A stretch of DNA of 64,000 nt from Chitinibacter fontanus (lineage in GTDB: Bacteria; Pseudomonadota; Gammaproteobacteria; Burkholderiales; Chitinibacteraceae). Below are positions 8,440 to 18,316 of this stretch, one piece after another (position 1 is the stretch's first letter; every line of letters starts with the position of its first letter). The stretch spans positions 2,817,665 to 2,881,664 of the forward strand of contig NZ_CP058952.1 of the NCBI RefSeq assembly GCF_013423785.1, read 5' to 3'. A program made the translations under genes and the position numbers. Below the pieces are notes generated by a model. It had not been told where the DNA came from. It saw nothing but the letters and a program-made list of their open reading frames with translations, and did not search any database.

Positions 8440-9795
8440 ATGAGTAAAGCAAAAAACCAATTTGTTTGTCGCCTTTGTGGTGGTGTGTCTCCCAAATGGC
8501 AAGGGCAATGCCCGCAATGTGGTGAGTGGAATAGTCTGGAAGAGCAGCAAGCTCAGGCTGCAGTGACTACGGGGCGCTTTCAAAGTCTTGCTGCTGATGG
8601 CGCGATCAAGAATTTATCGGATGTTGAGGCTGAGGAATTGCCTAGAACTCCAACCCATTTGGCAGAGTTAGACCGTGTACTTGGTGGTGGATTGGTGCCA
8701 GGCGGTGTTGTGCTTATTGGTGGAGATCCAGGTATCGGTAAATCAACCTTATTGCTACAGGCATTGGCTAAATTATCCGAGACGTTAGCTGTGCTTTATG
8801 TCAGCGGTGAAGAGTCTGCTCAGCAGATTGCTTTGCGGGCACGACGATTAGGGGTTCCGGCGGCAAAAGTTCGTTTATACCCAGAAATTAGCCTAGAAAA
8901 GATTTTGCTTGCGCTGGAAAAAGAGTCACCCAAAGTCGTTGTAATTGATTCAATTCAAACGATTTATACCGAAGCTTTAACCAGTGCTCCTGGTAGCGTA
9001 GCTCAAGTGCGTGAATGTTCAGCTCAATTGACCCGTTTTGCCAAGCGGCATGGCACCTCGATTTTATTGGTTGGGCATGTTACCAAAGAGGGGGCATTGG
9101 CCGGGCCGCGCGTGTTGGAGCACATTGTTGATGCCGTACTGTACTTTGAAGGAGATACCCATTCGAGTTTTCGCTTGATCCGTGCTATCAAGAATCGCTT
9201 TGGGGCCGTTAATGAGTTGGGGGTGTTTGCCATGACGGATAAAGGTTTACGCGAGGTAGCCAATCCGTCTGCATTGTTCTTGAGTCAACACGACACTCCG
9301 GTGCCAGGGTCTTGCGTCATGGTTACTCAAGAGGGATCGCGTCCAATGCTAGTTGAAGTGCAGGCGCTGGTTGATGATGCGCATGCCGCGCAGGTTAAAC
9401 GGCTTGCTGTTGGGGTTGAGCAAAATCGCTTAGCTTTGCTGCTTGCCGTGTTACATCGACACGCAGGAATTGCCGCGTTTGACCAAGATGTATTTATCAA
9501 CGCGGTTGGCGGTGTACGAATAGTTGAGCCCGCTGCTGATTTGGCAATGTTGATTGCGATTGTGTCGTCACTGAAGAATCGGGCATTGCCAAATAAAATG
9601 GTTGTTTTTGGCGAAGTAGGTTTGGCGGGGGAGGTAAGACCCGTGCAGCGTGGACAGGAAAGATTGCGCGAGGCTGCCAAGCTCGGTTTTACCCATGCAA
9701 TTGTACCCAAGGCGAATAAACCTAAACAAGCTATCGAGGGGATGGTTATCGTTGCAGTCGATCGTCTAGAGCAGGCCGTTGAGGCTGCTTTCTAA
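8440..9795 (+). CDS. radA: DNA repair protein RadA
   Basis: RadA (451 residues) is a RecA-like hexameric helicase that drives branch migration in recombinational repair. It shows the N-terminal C4 zinc finger (CRLCGG, then CPQCG, residues about 10-31). The Walker A motif GGDPGIGKST and the RadA-specific KNRFG motif follow. The C-terminal Lon/S16-like domain contains FGEVGLAGEVRPV. Length is standard. It starts only 12 bp after the flgL terminator and is not functionally linked to the flagellar genes. Confidence 0.97.
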   Translation: MSKAKNQFVCRLCGGVSPKWQGQCPQCGEWNSLEEQQAQAAVTTGRFQSLAADGAIKNLSDVEAEELPRTPTHLAELDRVLGGGLVPGGVVLIGGDPGIGKSTLLLQALAKLSETLAVLYVSGEESAQQIALRARRLGVPAAKVRLYPEISLEKILLALEKESPKVVVIDSIQTIYTEALTSAPGSVAQVRECSAQLTRFAKRHGTSILLVGHVTKEGALAGPRVLEHIVDAVLYFEGDTHSSFRLIRAIKNRFGAVNELGVFAMTDKGLREVANPSALFLSQHDTPVPGSCVMVTQEGSRPMLVEVQALVDDAHAAQVKRLAVGVEQNRLALLLAVLHRHAGIAAFDQDVFINAVGGVRIVEPAADLAMLIAIVSSLKNRALPNKMVVFGEVGLAGEVRPVQRGQERLREAAKLGFTHAIVPKANKPKQAIEGMVIVAVDRLEQAVEAAF

Positions 9796-9946
9796 GTTAT
9801 TTAAGTGCAAAAATTGAGTATGTGTGAAGCCTTGCTTGAAATTATTCGGTTTGGCCTTATGTATGTTTTATATTGAGCTTTTGTGATTGCCGATTTTTCG
9901 ATAGCATTGGGCTTAAGTACGCACATACCACCCTCGGAGATAAAAC

Positions 9947-10273
9947 ATGAGTGAAAACATTGTTCACGTAACTGACGCTAGTTTTGATGCGGAAGTACTG
10001 CAAGCAGCTGGTCCTGTGCTTGTTGATTATTGGGCTGAATGGTGCGGCCCATGCAAGATGATTGCACCAATTTTGGATGAAGTGGCCACGGAATACGCAG
10101 GTCGTCTCAAAATCACTAAACTCAATATCGACGAAAATCAAGCGACGCCTCCTAAATTCGGCATTCGCGGCATCCCGACCTTAATGCTGTTTGTGAATGG
10201 CGAAGTGAAATCAACAAAAGTTGGTGCATTGTCAAAATCACAGCTAACTGCATTTTTAGATAGTAATATTTGA
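9947..10273 (+). CDS. trxA: Thioredoxin 1
   Basis: This 108-residue cytosolic dithiol reductant has the WCGPC active site and the following [11 protein letters not shown] helix, the cis-proline loop GIPTLMLF and the usual thioredoxin length. It reduces ribonucleotide reductase, PAPS reductase and peroxiredoxins, and is a possible electron donor for the ArsC-type enzyme at 52.4 kb (inference). Ribosome site GGAG precedes the ATG. trxA immediately upstream of rho is a common betaproteobacterial arrangement. Confidence 0.97.
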   Translation: MSENIVHVTDASFDAEVLQAAGPVLVDYWAEWCGPCKMIAPILDEVATEYAGRLKITKLNIDENQATPPKFGIRGIPTLMLFVNGEVKSTKVGALSKSQLTAFLDSNI

Positions 10274-10315
10274 CATCCTGCCTTGTTTTGATTTAGTCTG
10301 CTGCTAGTATTTTTA

Positions 10316-10344
10316 TAGCAACGATACCTTAGGTATCGTTGCTA
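10316..10344. promoter_or_regulatory. Perfect inverted repeat in the trxA-rho interval
   Basis: A perfect 14-bp palindromic hairpin (TAGCAACGATACCT and its complement around a single T). It lacks a following T tract, so it is a poor intrinsic terminator. Options are an mRNA 3'-end stabiliser for trxA, part of the rho leader, or a protein-binding palindrome. Confidence 0.55.
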
Positions 10345-10406
10345 CATTTCCCGTGCTGTATCCTTTCGCTTTTCCCCTTTTACTTATCTATCAAGCGTAA
10401 TCCATT

Positions 10407-11663
10407 ATGCATTTGTCCGAATTAAAACATCTGCACGTTTCTCAGCTCGTCGATATGGCGATTGCTTCTGAGATTGACGGTGCTAGCCGCATGCGCAAGC
10501 AAGACGTTATTTTTGCTTTGCTCAAAAACCGTGCAAAAAAAGGGGAAAGTATCTTTGGCGAAGGTACTCTCGAGGTGTTACCTGACGGCTTTGGCTTTTT
10601 GCGCAGCCCAGATACCTCATACTTGGCTGGGCCCGATGATATCTACATCAGCCCAAGCCAAATTCGCCGCTTTAATTTGCATACTGGTGATACGATCGAA
10701 GGCGAAATTCGCATTCCTAAAGAGGGTGAGCGTTACTTTGCCTTAGTGAAAGTTGACAAGGTCAATGGTGAGGCGCCGGAAGCGGCCAAGAATAAAATCC
10801 TGTTTGAAAACTTGACGCCACTGTTTCCAACCGAGCGCCTCAATCTCGAACGCGATATCAAAGCGGAAGAGAATATTACCGGTCGCGTGATTGACCTGAT
10901 GGCGCCAATCGGTAAAGGGCAGCGTGCCTTGCTGGTTGCGCCACCTAAAACCGGTAAAACAGTAATGCTGCAGCATATTGCGCATGCCATTACTACAAAC
11001 CACCCTGAAGTTGTGCTGATTGTCTTGCTGATCGATGAGCGCCCAGAAGAAGTTACCGAGATGCAGCGCTCGGTGAAAGGTGAAGTTTTAAGTTCGACCT
11101 TTGATGAGCCGGCGACGCGTCACGTGCAAGTGGCCGAGATGGTTATCGAAAAAGCCAAGCGTCTGGTTGAGCATAAAAAAGACGTGGTGATCTTGCTTGA
11201 TTCGATTACCCGTTTAGCACGTGCCTACAATACTGTGATCCCCGCGTCGGGTAAAGTTTTAACCGGTGGTGTGGATGCCAATGCTTTGCAGCGTCCCAAA
11301 CGTTTTTTTGGAGCAGCGCGTAATATTGAAGAAGGCGGTAGTCTGACGATTATCGCAACCGCATTGATCGATACGGGTAGTCGTATGGATGATGTGATTT
11401 ACGAAGAATTCAAAGGTACAGGGAATAACGAGATCCAATTGGATCGTCGTATGGCCGAAAAACGGATCTTCCCTGCAATCAATATCAATAAATCAAGTAC
11501 ACGTCGTGAAGAATTGTTGATCAAGTCAGACCAGTTGCAGCGTATTTGGGTGCTGCGTAAATTGCTCTATCCGATGGATGATTTGGATGCGATGGAGTTC
11601 TTGATGGATAAGCTCAAATCCACGAAATCCAATTTAGATTTTTTCGACTCAATGCGTCGCTAA
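10407..11663 (+). CDS. rho: Transcription termination factor Rho
   Basis: Rho is the hexameric RNA-dependent ATPase that terminates transcription. The 418-residue protein has the N-terminal helix-extended domain and the cold-shock-like RNA-binding domain ([19 protein letters not shown]). The ATPase core has PPKTGKT (Walker A), ERPEEVTEM and [11 protein letters not shown], and a Q-loop region. Length is that of the compact Rho of proteobacteria. It starts with ATG at 10407 in a leader that contains the hairpin at 10316-10344. Confidence 0.98.
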   Translation: MHLSELKHLHVSQLVDMAIASEIDGASRMRKQDVIFALLKNRAKKGESIFGEGTLEVLPDGFGFLRSPDTSYLAGPDDIYISPSQIRRFNLHTGDTIEGEIRIPKEGERYFALVKVDKVNGEAPEAAKNKILFENLTPLFPTERLNLERDIKAEENITGRVIDLMAPIGKGQRALLVAPPKTGKTVMLQHIAHAITTNHPEVVLIVLLIDERPEEVTEMQRSVKGEVLSSTFDEPATRHVQVAEMVIEKAKRLVEHKKDVVILLDSITRLARAYNTVIPASGKVLTGGVDANALQRPKRFFGAARNIEEGGSLTIIATALIDTGSRMDDVIYEEFKGTGNNEIQLDRRMAEKRIFPAININKSSTRREELLIKSDQLQRIWVLRKLLYPMDDLDAMEFLMDKLKSTKSNLDFFDSMRR

Positions 11664-11747
11664 ACTTGCAGAGACGTTGTTGATAAGCGATAATGCTCTT
11701 TTTGTAGCGTCGGCAAAACCCCGGCGCCCGACAACTTAGGAAAAGTT

Positions 11748-11957
11748 ATGAAACCAGATACTCACCCAAATTATGTAGAAATCGACGTGACTTGCTCATG
11801 CGGTAGCTCATTCAAAACCTCATCTACTCTGGGTAAAGCCCTGCACGTAGAGGTTTGCTCAGAATGTCACCCATTCTACACTGGCAAACAAAAAATCGTT
11901 GACACTGCGGGTCGTATCGAGAAGTTCAACAATAAGTTTGCAAAATTCGCACGTTAA
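11748..11957 (+). CDS. rpmE: 50S ribosomal protein L31, zinc-binding type
   Basis: A 69-residue ribosomal protein with the start MKPDTHPNY and four cysteines in a CSC ... CSEC arrangement, which marks the zinc-containing (C+) form of L31. The zinc-free paralogue (ykgM type), if present, lies elsewhere. Position after rho matches the arrangement in many proteobacteria. AGGAAAAG ribosome site before the ATG, own terminator downstream. Confidence 0.96.
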   Translation: MKPDTHPNYVEIDVTCSCGSSFKTSSTLGKALHVEVCSECHPFYTGKQKIVDTAGRIEKFNNKFAKFAR

Positions 11958-11973
11958 TTTTTATTGCGAATTT

Positions 11974-12002
11974 AAAAAAGGCAGCCATAGGCTGCCTTTT
12001 TT
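11974..12002 (+). terminator. Terminator after rpmE
   Basis: Stem AGGCAGCC with loop ATA and complementary arm, flanked by an A tract and a T tract, so it may work in both directions. Confidence 0.88.
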
Positions 12003-12047
12003 GTTTTAGTGATGCCACAATGGTGTTAAAAGTTCTGAAGATAACTC

Positions 12048-13676
12048 ATGCTCACATACACTCCTAAGTCTGCCAGTGCTCATTCACCAGTTAAAGAGCA
12101 AGACAAACCTTGGTTATTAGTACTACTTTGCTTGTTCTGGTTGCTACCAGGTTTAGTTGGACATGATCCTTGGAAACCTGAGGAAAATGAGAATGCAGCC
12201 TTAGTGATAAGTCTTTTGCGCAGTAATAACTGGGTCGTTCCTTACTTAGCAGATCAGCCTTATTTTGAAACTGCGCCATTATATTTCTGGATTGCGGCTT
12301 CCCTGGCTAATGCATTAACCTGGTTTGGTATCGCTGTGCATGACGCTGCTCGTCTAACAAGTGGTCTGTGGATGGGGATGGCGTTTTGGGGGGCTGGATT
12401 AGCGGGCCGTGAAATATTTGGGCACCGTTTTGGTCGGCTGACTGTTGTGCTACTGCTTGGCTCACTAGGGTTGTTGGTATGGGGGCATCATATTGCACCT
12501 GCGGTGCTGTTGGTGGCAGCCAATGCGTGGTTGATCTATGCACTTGCTCTGTCTTTACGCCAACCTCTGTGGGCAGGTGTATTACTTGGTTTAAGCTTAC
12601 TTGTAATGTTGCTGGGGGCTACGTGGGCAGATGCACTATTGGGGCTAATGGTTGCACTGGGGATCTTGGTTTTACCGCAGTGGCGAAAATCGACTGCTCT
12701 GGTAACGATTGTCACTGCAATAATCATTGCTTTGCCTTTAGCTGCACTCTGGGGTTATGCCTTACAGAGCCAATCGCCAGTGTTGTTTCAAGCTTGGTGG
12801 CGAAACTTTGCTTGGGGGGCATATGGTGGTGCACAAACTGTGCAGTGGCTGCAGCAACCTGGTTATTTACTTAGCTTATTGCCTTGGTTTGCATGGCCTG
12901 TATTGCCGCTAGCGATGTGGTCATTGTGGATTAATCGTGCTGAGTTGCAGTTCAATTCTCGCTGGAGTTTATTGCTTTGGTTTACTAGCGCGCAATTCAT
13001 CTTTGTATTTTTTGCTGGCCACACCAGCGAAGCTATTGCACTACCCTTATTGATTGCGTTTAGTTTGATTGCTACACGAGGGGTTGATGATCTAAGGCGT
13101 GGTGCAGCATCAGCACTAAATTCATTTGCCATCCTAACGTTTGGTCTTGGTGCAGTCACACTGTGGTTAATCTGGGGAATGTTGTTTTTCGAGCAACCGC
13201 AAGTGGTTAAGTATTTCTCCCGCTATAGCTCCGCAAGTATTGCAGTTGATCCGTATGGGTTTATTTTTGCGTTCATTGCTACTGTACTTTGGGGGGGCGT
13301 TTTGCTGCGTAGACGCGCGATGGGGCGTAAGGCACTTACTAACTGGGGGTGTGGACTTATTCTTGTGCTGGCGGTAACCGTTGGCCTATTTCAGGATTGG
13401 ATTAATGCGGGGAAAACATACCGTCCTGTTGCAGATGCTGTGCATATTTTAGTTAGTAAGATTCAACCGGGCTGCATTGATGCAGTTGGTTTGCCTAGCG
13501 CACCACTTGGCGCAATTGCCTACTTTGGTACTGCTAAGCTAGAGACCGATCCTGCAAACGAATGTGCAATGGCCATCCGGGCGGCAAGCAACGTACCAAA
13601 GCAACCTTGGACTGCCTTGGCTCAAGCGCGCCGTCTAGGGGAGAGCAAAGAAAGTTTTGTTATCTATTTGAAATAA
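12048..13676 (+). CDS. ArnT/PMT-type membrane glycosyltransferase (GT39/GT83-like)
   Basis: A 542-residue polytopic inner-membrane protein. It starts with one transmembrane helix followed by GHDPWKPEENENAAL, the periplasmic loop signature (an acidic residue after DPWKP) of C-type polyprenyl-phosphate-dependent glycosyltransferases such as ArnT. About ten or more hydrophobic helices follow, and the C-terminal soluble part is about 90 residues. The family moves a sugar from undecaprenyl-phosphate to lipid A or other envelope acceptors. The substrate cannot be told from sequence. It stands alone between two terminators. Intact G6 (12388-12393) and G7 (13291-13297) runs occur in it. Confidence 0.8.
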   Translation: MLTYTPKSASAHSPVKEQDKPWLLVLLCLFWLLPGLVGHDPWKPEENENAALVISLLRSNNWVVPYLADQPYFETAPLYFWIAASLANALTWFGIAVHDAARLTSGLWMGMAFWGAGLAGREIFGHRFGRLTVVLLLGSLGLLVWGHHIAPAVLLVAANAWLIYALALSLRQPLWAGVLLGLSLLVMLLGATWADALLGLMVALGILVLPQWRKSTALVTIVTAIIIALPLAALWGYALQSQSPVLFQAWWRNFAWGAYGGAQTVQWLQQPGYLLSLLPWFAWPVLPLAMWSLWINRAELQFNSRWSLLLWFTSAQFIFVFFAGHTSEAIALPLLIAFSLIATRGVDDLRRGAASALNSFAILTFGLGAVTLWLIWGMLFFEQPQVVKYFSRYSSASIAVDPYGFIFAFIATVLWGGVLLRRRAMGRKALTNWGCGLILVLAVTVGLFQDWINAGKTYRPVADAVHILVSKIQPGCIDAVGLPSAPLGAIAYFGTAKLETDPANECAMAIRAASNVPKQPWTALAQARRLGESKESFVIYLK

Positions 13677-13710
13677 CAGCGAGCTTTATTGCATGTAATT
13701 GAACAAATAT

Positions 13711-13741
13711 AAAAGGCGCATTTTGATGCGCCTTTTTTTTT
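13711..13741. terminator. Bidirectional terminator between the glycosyltransferase and DUF3149 genes
   Basis: A hairpin with GGCGCA/TGCGCC arms, A tract before and T tract after. The two flanking genes converge on it. Confidence 0.8.
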
Positions 13742-13749
13742 GCGGATAA

Positions 13750-13905
13750 TTAATCCTTGCCTTGGTTGGCTTCCGTGTCGTGTTTGATTTGTTTACGAAC
13801 ATAAAAATAAATATAGACCGCCATACACATCACAAATCCGATGGTGAAGACACTGAGCAGACCAATTTCCGATGAGAATAAAGTGCTGAGAGGTGTGTTT
13901 TCCAT
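13750..13905 (-). CDS. Small membrane protein, DUF3149 family
   Basis: A 51-residue single-span membrane protein, MENTPLSTLFSSEIGLLS at the N terminus followed by one hydrophobic helix and a charged, lysine-rich tail. This matches the DUF3149 pattern (short, one helix, GLLS before the helix). No function is known. The frame is open further upstream to 13950, but the ATG at 13905 has an AGGAG site at the right distance and fits the family length, so I chose it. Confidence 0.72.
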   Translation of the reverse strand: MENTPLSTLFSSEIGLLSVFTIGFVMCMAVYIYFYVRKQIKHDTEANQGKD

Positions 13906-13997
13906 GATGCATCTCCTGTAATGATGAAACCAATTTAGTCTGGTTGTCATTTACAGGTTTTGATGCGGGTCAAATTTGTGTAGTAAGGCGTAGCAGG

Positions 13998-15797
13998 CTA
14001 CATTTTTAGTTGTTCATAACAGCTCGTTTGATTGCGGCCATTGTGTTTTGATACGTAAAGCGCTTCGTCCGCACGTTTTAGTGGCGCTTCGACGTTTGGA
14101 TCATCACGGTGCAACGCACTGAGTCCAATGCTCGTGGTAAATTGAATAAATCCCCCATCATCTAGTTCAAGACGATGCTGCTCAATATTTTTTCTCAACC
14201 GTTCTGCCACTTCGAACGCCTCAGCTAATGGGGTTTCAGGTAAGAAGGCGGTAAATTCCTCACCGCCAATTCTGGCGAGCAAGTCATTATCTCGCAGAGA
14301 CGATCGGCACAAATCAGCCATCGTTTTAATTACTCTGTCACCTGTTTGATGGCCATAGCGATCATTGACCTTCTTGAAAAAATCAATGTCAAGCATCAGC
14401 ACACATGCTGGGTGCTGGTAGCGTTTTGCTCTGACGATTTCCTGTTTTGCTAATTCCATGAAGTATGCACGATTAGCCAGCCCGCTGAGGCTGTCTGTCG
14501 TGGCGCGTCGTTTGAGCTCATCTTCCAGCTTCTTACGTTGTGTGATGTCATTGAGTCCAATCACGAGTGTGGTGCCCTCGGCGGCTTTAGTCGCAGACAT
14601 CGATACATTGGCCCAAAATGGGTTCCCATCACGGTGTTTCAAGATACATTCCGCGTTGTTTACCGACTGCCCAGCTAATGCATCATTAGAGTGATGGATG
14701 AAGTCAACTCGATCGTAATAAAGCTCGTGCGCCCGTTTGGATAACGCTGCTGCTTGTGGCATACCAAACATCTTGGCTGCATGTTGATTGATATAGGTAA
14801 TATAAAAATCTGGCATACGGGCCAATACCAGGCCGACTGGAGTGGTTTCAATCATTTGCCGGAAACGCGCTTCACTGGCCGATAGTTTCAATTCTTTCGC
14901 ACGCAGATTCCGAGTTAAGCGCTGTGAGCGCCAGAAATAGTAGGCCATCAGCGTTGTCAGAATGAGCATCAAGAACCCCGCCAGCAAATAATAAACGATG
15001 CTGGTTTTCCATTCCGCTAAATAAAACTCGGTGCTATTGCTGGTGACAACAAAAAATGGGCTGTTAGTTATTGGCTGAAAGCTGAGCAGTAATTCGGCGG
15101 TTTCGTCGCTAATGAGCTCTTGCTGGGTGTTGTTCTTTATTTTGTGCTGTATTGGTGTGGAAAGATTAGGCAGTGTACCGCCGCTAGGATATTGCGCCAG
15201 TATGCGCAGGTTCTTATCAATCACAAAAATGTGCTGGCCAGAATTGCGTGCAGCAGCATTCAATTTTTGCGTGAGCAGTCGCTGATCCAGTCGGGCAACC
15301 AGTAAGCCGTCGAGTTCACCACTACTCGGTAGACGATGTGCTATCAGTAGATTGGCTTTATGTGATGCGCTGCTGTCATGAATAATTGCACTCTGGGCTG
15401 CTTGCTCGAGTAGGGCGAAATAATCTTGTTCTAGGCTGGCATCGGGGGCGTTCTGCAATTGTGCCGTTAACACCCCGCTGGCATTAATTCTTGCCAGATT
15501 ATCAATTTGTGGCAGCCGTCTTTGCAGGGTCTGAAAACGCTGCACCACCCGATCTGCGTCGTCAGCAGCAATATTCGGATATTCAGCCAGATCGCCAAGC
15601 GACAAATCAACCTCGCGAATCATGCCGCTAAATTCATTGGCTAATTTGATTGCATTATGCGCGTTATCGCTGCGTGCTAAGTCGAATGCAACGCGATAAT
15701 TGCTACTGGCCTGAAAAGCGAGCAGGAATACTAATCCTAGCCCGCCAAGCAGGGCCAACACGATGCTGAAAGAAGAAGATTTAAGATTCCAGCGCAT
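13998..15797 (-). CDS. Membrane diguanylate cyclase with periplasmic sensor, PAS and GGDEF domains
   Basis: This 599-residue protein makes c-di-GMP from two GTP. It has an N-terminal transmembrane helix (about 10-30), a periplasmic region of about 240 residues resembling a Cache-type sensor, and a second helix (about 270-290). A PAS/PAC domain (LVLARMPDFYITYINQHA to LVIGLNDITQRKKLE) precedes the C-terminal GGDEF domain. The active site reads GGEEF, which is a functional variant. RDND five residues upstream provides an RxxD product-inhibition site. No EAL domain is present, so it is a synthase. It lies 60 bp downstream of yajQ on the same strand. Confidence 0.9.
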   Translation of the reverse strand: MRWNLKSSSFSIVLALLGGLGLVFLLAFQASSNYRVAFDLARSDNAHNAIKLANEFSGMIREVDLSLGDLAEYPNIAADDADRVVQRFQTLQRRLPQIDNLARINASGVLTAQLQNAPDASLEQDYFALLEQAAQSAIIHDSSASHKANLLIAHRLPSSGELDGLLVARLDQRLLTQKLNAAARNSGQHIFVIDKNLRILAQYPSGGTLPNLSTPIQHKIKNNTQQELISDETAELLLSFQPITNSPFFVVTSNSTEFYLAEWKTSIVYYLLAGFLMLILTTLMAYYFWRSQRLTRNLRAKELKLSASEARFRQMIETTPVGLVLARMPDFYITYINQHAAKMFGMPQAAALSKRAHELYYDRVDFIHHSNDALAGQSVNNAECILKHRDGNPFWANVSMSATKAAEGTTLVIGLNDITQRKKLEDELKRRATTDSLSGLANRAYFMELAKQEIVRAKRYQHPACVLMLDIDFFKKVNDRYGHQTGDRVIKTMADLCRSSLRDNDLLARIGGEEFTAFLPETPLAEAFEVAERLRKNIEQHRLELDDGGFIQFTTSIGLSALHRDDPNVEAPLKRADEALYVSKHNGRNQTSCYEQLKM

Positions 15798-15857
15798 GGC
15801 TCGACGTTTAGTAGCAATTGCTAATAATTATAGTTGATCGCTACCAAACTCGTGAGC

Positions 15858-16349
15858 TTAGTCGCGGAAGTTTTGAAACTGCAACGGGAAATCGATTTTG
15901 CTGCGTACCAACGCAATCACTTCCTGCAATGCATCACGGGTTTTGCCGCTAACGCGCAATTCATCACCTTGAATGGCGGTTTGCACTTTGAGCTTAGCAT
16001 CTTTAATTTCTTTGATAATTTTGGCGGCTAGTTCGCGATCAATACCGTCTTTGATTGTCAGCACTTGCTTGGCTTTATTGCCCGATACTTTTTGCACATC
16101 GCCTTGCTCAAGACGTTTACTACTGTCGGGCTCTTTTTTCTCCAGCGCAGGGAAGACAATATCTTTGATTTGATCGAGCTGAAATTCAGAATCACCGTGG
16201 ATGGTGATTAATTTGTCTTTTTCGTTCAACTCAACCTTGGCGCTGGTGCCTTTAAAATCATAGCGATTAATAATGGTTTTTTCGGCAATATCAATGGCGT
16301 TTTTGAGCGCAACCATATCCGTTTCTGAAGTGATGTCAAATGAAGGCAT
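15858..16349 (-). CDS. yajQ: YajQ-family cyclic-di-GMP-binding protein
   Basis: This 163-residue cytosolic protein starts MPSFDITSETD and contains NRYDFKGTSAKVE and KDAKLKVQTAIQGDELRVSG, which define the YajQ (UPF0234) family. Members in Xanthomonas and others bind c-di-GMP and act as effector proteins with transcription factors; E. coli YajQ binds nucleotides. Here it directly precedes a diguanylate cyclase on the same strand, which supports a signalling role (inference). GGAG ribosome site upstream of the ATG. Confidence 0.93.
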   Translation of the reverse strand: MPSFDITSETDMVALKNAIDIAEKTIINRYDFKGTSAKVELNEKDKLITIHGDSEFQLDQIKDIVFPALEKKEPDSSKRLEQGDVQKVSGNKAKQVLTIKDGIDRELAAKIIKEIKDAKLKVQTAIQGDELRVSGKTRDALQEVIALVRSKIDFPLQFQNFRD

Positions 16350-16380
16350 GTTTGAACTCCTTGCGGGAAAATAAATGACA

Positions 16381-16413
16381 AAAAGGCAGGCGGTGATGCA
16401 CCGCTGCCTTTTG
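16381..16413 (-). terminator. Terminator after ppnP (minus strand)
   Basis: On the minus strand, AAAAGGCAGCGGTG pairs with CACCGCCTGCC followed by T5. It lies between ppnP and yajQ, so yajQ has its own promoter. Confidence 0.8.
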
Positions 16414-16437
16414 AAAATACTGCAATAGAAAAATCAA

Positions 16438-16749
16438 TTAGCCGAAGTGGCAAACGTAGTGCAAAGTCTCTACGGTTTCGATTTCAAAGCTAGAGTTGCC
16501 TGGTACATTGAAAGATACGCCTGCACCGTATTCAGTTGCAGTGCTTTCACCTGCTAATTTAACACGGCATACCCCTGCAACCACTTCCATGATTTCTGGC
16601 GCGCCGGTGTTAAAGGTCAGTGTTGAAGGCAAGATTACCCCCACAGTTTTTTTGCTGCCATCAGCAAAGACAACGGTGTGGCTCACACATTTGCCATCAA
16701 AGTACACATTGCCTTGTTTCAATACCGAAACATTATCAAATTGGCTCAT
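16438..16749 (-). CDS. ppnP: Pyrimidine/purine nucleoside phosphorylase PpnP
   Basis: A 103-residue cupin-fold protein of the DUF1255/YaiE family. Recognisable parts are [38 protein letters not shown] and the end [10 protein letters not shown]. In E. coli, PpnP phosphorolyses many nucleosides to free base and ribose-1-phosphate. It is the complete family length. It lies 13 bp downstream of the DUF2788 gene on the same strand and probably shares its message. Confidence 0.9.
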   Translation of the reverse strand: MSQFDNVSVLKQGNVYFDGKCVSHTVVFADGSKKTVGVILPSTLTFNTGAPEIMEVVAGVCRVKLAGESTATEYGAGVSFNVPGNSSFEIETVETLHYVCHFG

Positions 16750-16762
16750 TGCAAAGCTATCC

Positions 16763-16984
16763 TTATTTTTGGAGTACTTCAGTCAAAATGGTTTTGGCGA
16801 TAAATCCCACCATGCCAAAGCCCAGCGCAAAAAACAGCACGAGGGTGCCGTATTTACCGGCTTTTGATTCTTTGGCCAGGTTGTAGATGATAAAGCCCAT
16901 ATACAGAATTAAGCCGGTACATAAAATACTGGTCGAGAGCGTGGTAAACGTCTCTTCATCCATGTGAATAAAGGCTTCTAACAT
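16763..16984 (-). CDS. Small membrane protein, DUF2788 family
   Basis: A 73-residue protein with two hydrophobic helices joined by the short basic loop [12 protein letters not shown], the hallmark of DUF2788. The second helix ([19 protein letters not shown]) is also typical. Function is unknown; topology suggests an inner-membrane hairpin. It lies between argG and ppnP on the minus strand, 50 bp after argG. Confidence 0.8.
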   Translation of the reverse strand: MLEAFIHMDEETFTTLSTSILCTGLILYMGFIIYNLAKESKAGKYGTLVLFFALGFGMVGFIAKTILTEVLQK

Positions 16985-17034
16985 ATCGCTACTTCAGTAA
17001 GGGGCTTGGCATGCTCACCAAGCCTGCGTGAAAA

Positions 17035-18255
17035 TTATTTATTCAAACGACCCGCAATTCGCATGCGCAGTGCGTTCAGTTTGATAAAGCCACCAGCGTC
17101 AACTTGGTTGTACGCGCCGCCATCATCATCAAAAGTCGCGATATTCATGTCGAACAATGAATTGGTTTTTGAGTCGCGGCTCACGACGATCACATTGCCT
17201 TTGTACAGCTTCAGGCGTACCCAGCCGTTCACGGTTTTTTGGGTTTCGTCGATCAGCGTTTGCAATACTTTGCGCTCTGGCGCCCACCAGTAGCCGTTGT
17301 AAATCATGCTGGCGTAGCGTGGCATCAAATCATCTTTCAAATGCGCTACTTCACGATCGAGGGTGATCGATTCAATTGCGCGGTGCGCTTTCAGAATGAT
17401 CGTGCCGCCTGGGGTCTCGTAGCAACCGCGTGATTTCATACCGACATAGCGGTTTTCTACCAGGTCTAGACGACCAATACCGTGTTTGCCGCCCAATTGG
17501 TTCAGCTGCGTCAAAACTTGTGCAGGTGACAAACGCACGCCATTCAGTGCAACGATGTCGCCTTTTTCAAATTCAACATCGAGGTATTCTGGTGCATCCG
17601 GTGCTTGCTCTGGGCTCACCGTCCAACGCCACATGCTTTCTTCAGCTTCAGCAGATGGATTTTCGAGGTGGCGACCTTCGTAGGAAATATGCAGCAGGTT
17701 GGCGTCCATTGAGTAGGGCGCGCCACCGTTTTTATGCTTCATGTCGACTTCGATGCCGTTCGCTTCAGCGTATGCCATTAGTTTTTCGCGGCTCAGTAGA
17801 TCCCATTCGCGCCATGGTGCAATCACTTTTACTTCTGGCATCAGAGCGTACGCACCCAACTCGAAACGCACTTGGTCATTACCTTTACCAGTCGCGCCGT
17901 GGCTAATGGTGTCAGCGCCAGTTTCGCGGGCGATGTCGATCAGTCGTTTTGCGATCAATGGGCGAGCAATTGAGGTGCCGAGCAGGTATTCACCTTCGTA
18001 AACCGTGTTAGCACGGAACATCGGGAAAACGAAGTCGCGCACGAACTCTTCACGCAAGTCGTCGATGTAGATGTTTTCTGGTTTGATGCCAAATTTAAGT
18101 GCTTTTTGGCGCGCTGGTTCCAGCTCTTCGCCTTGACCCAAGTCAGCGGTGAAAGTCACTACTTCGCATTGGTAAGTGTCTTGCAGCCATTTCAGAATGA
18201 CCGAGGTATCCAAACCACCGGAATAAGCCAGAACTACTTTTTTAACATCAGACAT
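17035..18255 (-). CDS. argG: Argininosuccinate synthase
   Basis: ArgG joins citrulline and aspartate with ATP to argininosuccinate, the penultimate step of arginine synthesis. The protein (406 residues from MSDVKKVV) has the PP-loop [11 protein letters not shown] at residues about 9-19. It also has the family motifs [13 protein letters not shown] and YEGRYLEN-like ([10 protein letters not shown]). The frame is open to 18288, but the ATG at 18255 has a GAGGATC site and begins the conserved N terminus. It lies on the same strand as argF, with an amino-acid exporter gene between them. Confidence 0.97.
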   Translation of the reverse strand: MSDVKKVVLAYSGGLDTSVILKWLQDTYQCEVVTFTADLGQGEELEPARQKALKFGIKPENIYIDDLREEFVRDFVFPMFRANTVYEGEYLLGTSIARPLIAKRLIDIARETGADTISHGATGKGNDQVRFELGAYALMPEVKVIAPWREWDLLSREKLMAYAEANGIEVDMKHKNGGAPYSMDANLLHISYEGRHLENPSAEAEESMWRWTVSPEQAPDAPEYLDVEFEKGDIVALNGVRLSPAQVLTQLNQLGGKHGIGRLDLVENRYVGMKSRGCYETPGGTIILKAHRAIESITLDREVAHLKDDLMPRYASMIYNGYWWAPERKVLQTLIDETQKTVNGWVRLKLYKGNVIVVSRDSKTNSLFDMNIATFDDDGGAYNQVDAGGFIKLNALRMRIAGRLNK

Positions 18256-18316
18256 GAAAGATCCTCGAGTACGTACTTCAAATAACAATCAATAGCAGGG
18301 GCTATTTGCGGCTGGT

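Noticed and set aside
12479..12874. A cysteine-rich 131-residue frame inside the glycosyltransferase gene
   Set aside because: Out-of-frame reading of a Leu/Trp-rich membrane protein. High Cys is an artefact of TGC/TGT in the shifted frame.
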